NCBI RefSeq assembly: GCF_030269925.1 | Contig: NC_085116.1 | Location: 992,001-1,056,000 of the forward strand | Direction of reading: 5' to 3' | Length of the DNA: 64,000 nucleotides | DNA from: Bombyx mori | Taxonomy: Eukaryota; Arthropoda; Insecta; Lepidoptera; Bombycidae | In this document: piece after piece, positions 58,701-64,000 of the stretch | Layout of the letters: the number at the start of each line of letters is the position of its first letter | Numbering within the stretch: position 1 is the first letter of the stretch | Made by a program: the position numbers and the translations under genes | The notes under the pieces: generated by a model | Told to the model about the DNA's origin: nothing | Seen by the model: only the letters and a program-made list of their open reading frames with translations | Databases searched by the model: none

Positions 58701-59135
58701 TAAAATATATGAAAATAGTGTTGCCATTTATTGTCGGACAAATATATTGTTTCATTCTCAAAGTTTTTATTTCTAAATAGCTATTAAGGTAGGCACCATA
58801 AGTTAAAGCTCTAAGAGAATAAATTGATTGTGTTAAAATTAACATTACGTACTTTAAATCGCTGCTATCTAAGCCACATTATGATACACTAACACAATAT
58901 GTACGAAAATAAAGAAATGTCAAGTAAAGATTTTACTAAACTAGACGATTGAACACTATATAATTTCTATTATCCTACTTTAATGTAAAACTTAAGGGTA
59001 TTTTGGAAACGCTTGACTTTACTGCTCATCAAGAGGTTGTACTGGGGGCTTTAACAATCATTCTTAAGGAATCACTCCAAAAATAGAAGCATACATAGTC
59101 ACGTTGATCGAGTTACAGTCGAGCTTTTTTTTTTT
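55766..59135. other. Long non-coding stretch, almost repeat-free
   Basis: About 3.4 kb without a recognised repeat or ORF. Notable small features are an 18-base perfect palindrome (56712-56729), a TGACGTCA at 57363-57370 and a GC-rich patch at 57910-58030. Confidence 0.45.
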
Positions 59136-59834
59136 GGAGTTTACTCCTTCAGAATCGATTTACATATATAGGCCCGGGGTATGAAAATTATGGGGACCAA
59201 AATCGTACTAGAGAGTATAGCATGTCACACGAAATGCGTTATGCGCCTGATTGGCCAGGTGATGCGTGCGCGCGCCAATCAGGAGCCAACGCGCGGCCGC
59301 GTTATCGCAGGTGACGCCGGGCTGCTGCGCCGGCAGTCCGTCACAAAGCCTCGTACTGATCGCGCGTTTCTCTCATTATTGTATTTTCATATATTTGTTA
59401 GTCGTTTGTTTTGTGTCTCGTTAATTTGTTAATAATCTGTAGTGTATCGTGTTGTCGTAATATAGAACTATTTCTCGTATTGTTTCGTTTAATATACCGA
59501 CATCGTTTTGCTTGTGGCCGGACGCCGTTCGGGTTCGATTCCTGAACGTATCAACTGTTAGTGGGTTGATACCCGAATATAACCCGCTACAAATCATTTA
59601 TTAATAAAGCTTATTAAATATAAACAATTCCTTCTATCAGTGAATGGACAACTTATATATTAATTGTAAAAGTGAATTATATAGACTTACTTAATTACCG
59701 CATCCACGTGTTCCGCAACTCCCGGATCATTCTCACTAGAATACGTAACTTCCATATTTTACTGTATTCAACTGACACAAATTTATATTTATATCCAGTA
59801 AACTCCAGTCGTGCGTCGGAGCGGACACACACAC
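59136..59834. repeat. Repeat X, long copy
   Basis: About 700 bases. The left part (59136-59493) and last 50 bases match 5812-6181. Unique to this copy are a GC-rich palindrome (CTGATTGGC ... GCCAATCAG, about 59247-59282) and a segment 59494-59784 that includes a box-B-like GGTTCGATTCC (59532-59542). Both ends abut oligo-T, on the right the reversed poly-A of a Bm1 fragment. The ORF at 59181-59432 is changed in the other copy and is not treated as a gene. Confidence 0.8.
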
Positions 59835-59895
59835 TTTTTTTTTTTATTGCTTAGATGGGTGGACGAGCTCACAGCCCACCTGATATTAAGCTGCT
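59835..59895 (-). mobile_element. Bm1-type SINE, last ~50 bases only
   Basis: Minus strand CAGGTGGGCTGTGAGCTCGT, CCACCCATCTAAGCAATAAA and the A-tail, into which repeat X has inserted. Confidence 0.85.
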
Positions 59896-59984
59896 AGCTA
59901 GGCTGTGTGTCTACATAGACTAACCGTTTAGTTAGCATACTAAGGCAAATGAACTAATTCCCTCTAGATGGCAACGGCAAATAA

Positions 59985-60224
59985 ATGAAAATATTATTGT
60001 CGGTGTTGATAGAAAACGTACTCACAAATCACTCGAGAAGCATCGTTTCCCTCGAAATTTTGATGGAAATTCTACCATTATACTTTGGAGCCCACAATCT
60101 TCCAATGCCCGTTAGATCTGCGGAACTTTTATGCCAATGGTTAGATACGACTCTACTCATAGATGAGGAGAAACTAAGAGCGCTCACTTCGGAGGCCACG
60201 GCGTGGTCTGTTTTACCGAGTTAA
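59985..60224 (+). CDS. Unassigned protein-like ORF (possible exon or retro-pseudogene)
   Basis: Seventy-nine codons that read like a real helical protein: ILLSVLIENVL, then SIVSLEILMEILPLYFGAHN, then SAELLCQWLDTTLLIDEEKL and RALTSEATAW. Unlike most ORFs here it is not AT-driven, uses varied codons, has no rival ORF and is not repeat sequence. I do not recognise the family. An in-frame stop (59982-59984) lies just before the ATG, so either this ATG is the start, or an acceptor lies inside (AG at 60011-60012), or it is a broken copy. A pyrimidine-AG (TTCCCTCTAG, 59958-59967) is present, but its frame meets that stop. No AATAAA is seen for several hundred bases downstream. It could be an exon, a retrocopy or chance. 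Confidence 0.3.
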   Translation: MKILLSVLIENVLTNHSRSIVSLEILMEILPLYFGAHNLPMPVRSAELLCQWLDTTLLIDEEKLRALTSEATAWSVLPS

Positions 60225-60659
60225 AAACTTGGAGTTTTCACTAACAATCAATTAACAAACAACCTTAGAAACTGTTCCTTACAACTCATAACAACATCTA
60301 AGATTGTTTTTGTTCCCGCATGATCTAGACCCGATTGTTACTCGAGATAAACCCGTTGACTCACGTTTGCCTTTAGTTTGACTGACGCATTCGCTTTATA
60401 ATTGACAACCGTATTTTAATTGAGTGATTGACACTCGATCTATTCAAATTATAGATTGACAACTTGATTCAAGTTCACTACAGAAGGTTTGTTCTTTGAT
60501 TTTAAAAGGTTCATTTAATTATGCTAGTAATTGACATGTTTCTATCATCAAATTACAATTTAATTGTAATATCGGATGAGCTATGTAAAAAATGCCAGTC
60601 AGGAAAAGATAATGAAGAAAATTCGTGATTAATACTCTGTAAGTGTTTTAAGGTTTTTT
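60225..60659. other. Non-coding spacer, nothing recognised
   Basis: AT-rich, no supported feature. Confidence 0.4.
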
Positions 60660-60965
60660 AAGAACTTTTCTTTTGCCAACCAATTGACAGCTGTTAGTCC
60701 GGTCATCGTTCTTGTCGAACCCGTCGCTTGCGACGAAGGGCTCGACGAGCGAATTAACCCATAGACACAGCCCACTGAGTTTCTCGCCGGATCTTCTCAG
60801 TGGGTCGCGTTTCCGATCCGGTGGTAGATTCTGCGAAGCACTGCTCTTGCTAGGGCCAGTGTTAGCAACACTCCGGTTTGAGTCCCGTGAGTTCACCTAC
60901 ACGTTAGGGCGAAGCTGAAATAGCCTCTCAAGGCTATCAGCATAGGTAGGAGAAAAAAAAAAAAA
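60660..60965 (+). mobile_element. Family B tail, reference copy
   Basis: The cleanest and longest copy, ending CTGAAATAGCCTCTCAAGGC, TATCAGCATAGGTAGG and an A-run (60951-60964). It contains a stem-loop (60714-60746: GTCGAACCC and GGGCTCGAC enclosing GTCG-CTTG-CGAC). Downstream is the interleaved set CCCACTGAG 60771-60779, CCGGATC 60787-60793, CTCAGTGGG 60796-60804, GATCCGG 60815-60821. Poly-A and variable 5' ends make it a retroelement 3' end. Whether it belongs to a LINE or a SINE cannot be told, because no coding part is linked to it here. Confidence 0.85.
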
Positions 60966-61764
60966 GCTGTTAGGGAAGGCGCTTAAAAATTACAGATTAT
61001 TTATAAAAGTAAGCGTTGAAATCGAACCGGTCGCGCTATACATCACCCCTTAATAATGTCAAGTGCAGTCGGTCAGTCAATACGAACGTGATTGAGACCT
61101 GTACAGATTAAGTACAAATGTAGAAGTGTCAGTTCGCTTAGTTCCTAAATTTTGCTTCTGGAACCGATGAGAAGAGGTCTTTGAAGCGAATGTTGCGTCG
61201 ATGAATGTCAGGTAATCAGGTGAACTTTGACCTTTATTGCATGTAGATAGTCACTAAAGAACGATATACTGTCCTCCAGTCTGAACTCAGTAGAGAAGTT
61301 AGGACAAAAGCTTAGGACAAATCATTACAGAAACACAATATCACTGGTCCCAGTCGTTTTAAGACGATCTGTGTTATAGTTCATCTTTGTCGTAAACCGT
61401 TTTCCTCACGACAGTACCAATAACATCGTTAATCAACAATGATTGAACGTTTACGAGCCGATCAAGGTGACGAGCCTCTATATGGAATACTTCACCGAAC
61501 TCATTATAGTTTTGCAATATTACAATCTTAACATGAGTTCCAATGTTGTAAATAATATTTAATTACCGTAATAATATTTTTATAGACTATTTCTTAATTT
61601 GTATTTCTGACGTAAGAATCATTAGTGATTTAAATGAGATTAATACGAAAATATTTCGCAATAATAAGAACAGTGAGATAGCCTTATTAATTATTCATTA
61701 CTAATGTCGAAGCGACAATACATGGTTTCATAGTAAGTAGATATTTACTCACTAATTTAATCAC
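60966..61764. other. Non-coding stretch, nothing recognised
   Basis: No supported feature. Confidence 0.4.
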
Positions 61765-61817
61765 TTAAAACCAGGTGGTCCGTGAGCTCGTCCACCCGTC
61801 TATACAACAAAAAAATC
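61765..61817 (+). mobile_element. Bm1-type SINE, last ~50 bases
   Basis: ACCAGGTGGTCCGTGAGCTC, CCACCCGTCTATACAACA and an A-run: a very short 5'-truncated copy. Confidence 0.7.
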
Positions 61818-62015
61818 TCGTCTAGTGTGTAGTGAACTTTATCATAGTGGTTCAGGTCAGATTCCTAATAGGAAGCAATATTCTTATAAAACGTATATGG
61901 CATTTGAGGTCTGAGTGTGTTTCTTCTCGTTTGTATGTTTTGAAAGATTATTGCTATAATATTATTTGTTAACCTAGGACTAAAAAAGCTAGCACTAGCG
62001 ACCTACCTATTTAAA

Positions 62016-62445
62016 GTCGTCGTGGCCTACGGGATAAGACGCCGGGTGCCTTTTTACATAGCGATGCGACTGTCTCGGTGTTCGAATCCCGCAGGCCGGT
62101 ACAAATTTTTCTAATGAAATGCGTACCTAACAAATGTTCACGATTGACTTCCACGCTGAAGGATTAATATCGTGTTATAAAAATCAAATCCGGAAAAATT
62201 ATAGCTTGCGTAATTAATGGTGGTAGGGCGTCTTGTGAGTCCGCACGGGTAGGTACCACCACCCCGCCTGTTTCTGCCGTGAAGTAGTAATGGGTTTCGG
62301 TTTAAGGGTAGGGTAGCAGTTGTACTGTAAAACTGAGACTTAGAACTCCTGTCTCAAGGCGTTTGTGGCGGCATTTACGTTGTCGATGTCCATGGGCTCC
62401 AGTGACCACAGTAACACCACACAGGTGGGATGTGAGCTCGTGAGC
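62016..62445 (+). mobile_element. Near full-length Bm1-type SINE without A-tail
   Basis: The tRNA-like head has box A TGGCCTACGGG (62023-62033) and an intact box B GTTCGAATCC (62090-62099). The body is complete to GATGTGAGCTCGTGAG at about 62442, where the final 20 bases and the A-tail are replaced by LINE sequence. The loss of the tail indicates a later break or insertion. Confidence 0.9.
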
Positions 62446-62465
62446 GGTAAATCACCATGGGTGTT

Positions 62466-62730
62466 ATAATTCGCACCAATGTGTCAATGCTAAAGGACTA
62501 GACTCTCCACAATATGCCTTCGTAGAGCATTGGAGTTCTTTGGACACATTTCTCGAAAGAGCACAATCTTGAGCACCTGATGGTGACGGGCAGGATAGAG
62601 GGCAAACGACCCAGAGGACGCAAAGGATATAATTCGGTCTTGTCTGGACATCAACCTCCACGATGTACTCCACGAGGCCAAGCATCGCAGCAGATGGAGA
62701 ACAATCGTACAAGAGATCGTACAATTTGAC
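62466..62730 (+). pseudogene. Decayed LINE reverse-transcriptase C-terminus
   Basis: With frame shifts the plus strand reads LRRALEFFGHISRKS, then RAG*RANDPEDAK / TGRIEGKRPRGR, then DIIRSCLDINLHDVLHEAKH and RSRWRTIVQEIV. The pattern GHI.R...LE.L.VTGRIEGKRPRGR..T.W.D.I is that of the LINE at 7786-7880. It lies exactly between two Bm1 copies. The minus-strand ORFs over it are shadows. Confidence 0.75.
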
Positions 62731-62960
62731 TGGTGGTAAGGACCTCTTGTGAGTCGGCACCGGTAGGTAACACCGCCTTGCCTATTTCTGCCGTGAAGCA
62801 GTAATGCGTTTCGGTGGGGCAGCCGTTGTAACTATACTGAGACCTTAGAACTTATATCTCAAGGTGGGTGGCGCATTTACGTTGCAGATGTCTATGGGCC
62901 AGTAACCACTTAACACCAGGTGGGCTGTATGGGCTAGTCGACCCATCTAACGCAAAAAAA
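62731..62960 (+). mobile_element. Bm1-type SINE, 5' truncated
   Basis: From ACTGGTGGTAAGGACCTCTT to GACCCATCTAACGCAAAAAA. It lacks GTTTGAAGGG (a deletion after GCGTTTCG) but keeps the rest. Confidence 0.9.
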
Positions 62961-64000
62961 AAGAAAAAAATTATGCAGCGGGGAGTCACGACCCTCAGTA
63001 ATGAGGATAACGAAGCAAGGAGGAGGATTATAATATAGTACCGTATTATCACAGTATCATATTTAGACTAAACACTACAGTAATTAGTGTTGGACTAAAA
63101 ATACAAAATTGAATAATATGGCAATACTGGTTAACAACTCGGGATACCTTGAGGACCACCCTTTACTCTTGAACGAGCAGGACGAGTCGGATAAGCGTGA
63201 CTTAGCTTATAAATTAGTTGAGGTCTAAGTCTTCAATTTAGTCTGTTAGGAATGCTTTAAAGATTTCTTCGCTACCTCATAGAACTGCCCTTTTTGACAA
63301 GATTTTTTTTAGTATGTCAACAAGAATTTAACTACCTATAAAATTTTTGAAGACAGTAAGTAGATTTACAAGATTTTAAGAAAAAATTGCAAGTATTTTT
63401 ATTAGATAAGGCCTATTGTACTATGTCAGAATATTTAAACAATAACATTAGATAATTTAGATGATAAAGTAGAATAGAGTTAAACAATTATAATTTAAGA
63501 TTAATGTTTTTATGTATTATAGGTTAGACTTTGTTAACCTATGGCCACAAATAATAATAAAAATAAAATTAGTAGGTTAACAGATTAAATCAATTCAGTA
63601 CCACTGCGTAATATTTAACGTAATCCTACTACTGGAATAAAAGCAGGCATCTTCATTTTATAAGAGTACCTAACCGTTATGTAACACGGTCGGTCTATAT
63701 TGACATCAATCAGTCGTCAGTGACTTCGGTAAACACGTGACAGGTCAAGGCGTCCCGCCTGCTCGGAGGGGTAGGGGGAGGGGGCCTGGACTTGATTGAT
63801 TTCGTATTCGCGTCTGCACGTATTTGTTGAGAGAGTGGACTTGCGTTTTTGATACTTGAAATTTTAATTTACTTAAACTTAAAGTATTGTAAACTGTTAA
63901 TGGCGTAATCCATTCTATTATAGCACAATGATATAATCTAATATAAAAAAATATATTTTGTGTATTTGTTTGAACGTGTTTACCGGTCGATTGTTTGTGC
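62961..64000. other. Non-coding stretch with a G-rich tract
   Basis: AT-rich except for 63750-63790, where runs of four and five G cluster (63768-63784). No gene is seen. Confidence 0.45.

Noticed and set aside
59181..59432. 83-codon ORF in repeat X as a conserved gene
   Set aside because: The corresponding region of the other X copy has a rearranged frame, so the protein is not conserved between copies.
59136..59834. Repeat X as a solo LTR
   Set aside because: Ends are not TG...CA, no matched short target duplication is visible, and both copies are set in oligo-T.
1..64000. CRISPR arrays, operons, bacterial or viral genes
   Set aside because: No regularly spaced repeats, ribosome-binding sites, gene clusters or viral proteins are present; the repeat content is that of a moth nuclear genome.

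Overview
The window looks like lepidopteran nuclear DNA, most likely a silk moth (Bombyx mori or a close relative). It is AT-rich and has no long open reading frame. It is packed with interspersed repeats I recognise from silkworm: tRNA-headed Bm1-type SINEs, several non-LTR retrotransposon (LINE) 3' ends, Helitrons that begin TC, end CTAG and sit between A and T, foldback MITE-like elements and a mariner remnant. No complete host gene can be supported in 64 kb, so the window is most simply intergenic DNA or the inside of a very long intron. The species call comes from recognising repeat families by eye; no database was searched.

Layout. 1-9 kb: a Bm1 SINE split by a LINE tail (1619-2036), more Bm1 pieces, an RTE-like LINE end (3063-3345), a structured 3' tail called family B here (3387-3643), and a Jockey/CR1-like LINE end (5645-6661, minus) interrupted by an unclassified repeat X (5812-6181). 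9-27 kb: three Helitrons (9273-9581, 17366-17797, 25906-26140), two elements bounded by GGAACGAAG-type inverted repeats, a LINE reverse-transcriptase C-terminus joined to its 3' tail (18697-19012), and a composite repeat Y holding a second tRNA-headed SINE (20977-21690). 27-43 kb: decayed RTE-like ends, full-length and truncated Bm1 copies, several family B tails and two long-inverted-repeat MITEs (37360-37603, 42431-42790). 43-53 kb: dense Bm1 copies, two more Helitrons, the best-preserved RTE-like C-terminus (51623-52022) and the mariner fragment. 53-59 kb is nearly repeat-free with nothing recognisable. 59-64 kb: the longer X copy, the most protein-like unassigned ORF (59985-60224), the cleanest family B copy (60660-60965) and a SINE/LINE/SINE sandwich (62016-62956).

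The genes present are retroelement parts. Two relationships between them can be read directly. First, the last 70 bases of Bm1 align without gaps to the last 70 bases of the LINE called tail A here (about three quarters identical). This is what is expected if Bm1 borrows that LINE's machinery. Second, family B tails and the unrelated-looking LINE at 5645-6661 share a block whose two inverted repeats interleave (a-b-a'-b'). That is the pattern of an RNA pseudoknot, and one base pair has changed on both sides between the two families. These two points, repeat X and the orphan ORF are the observations most worth checking.
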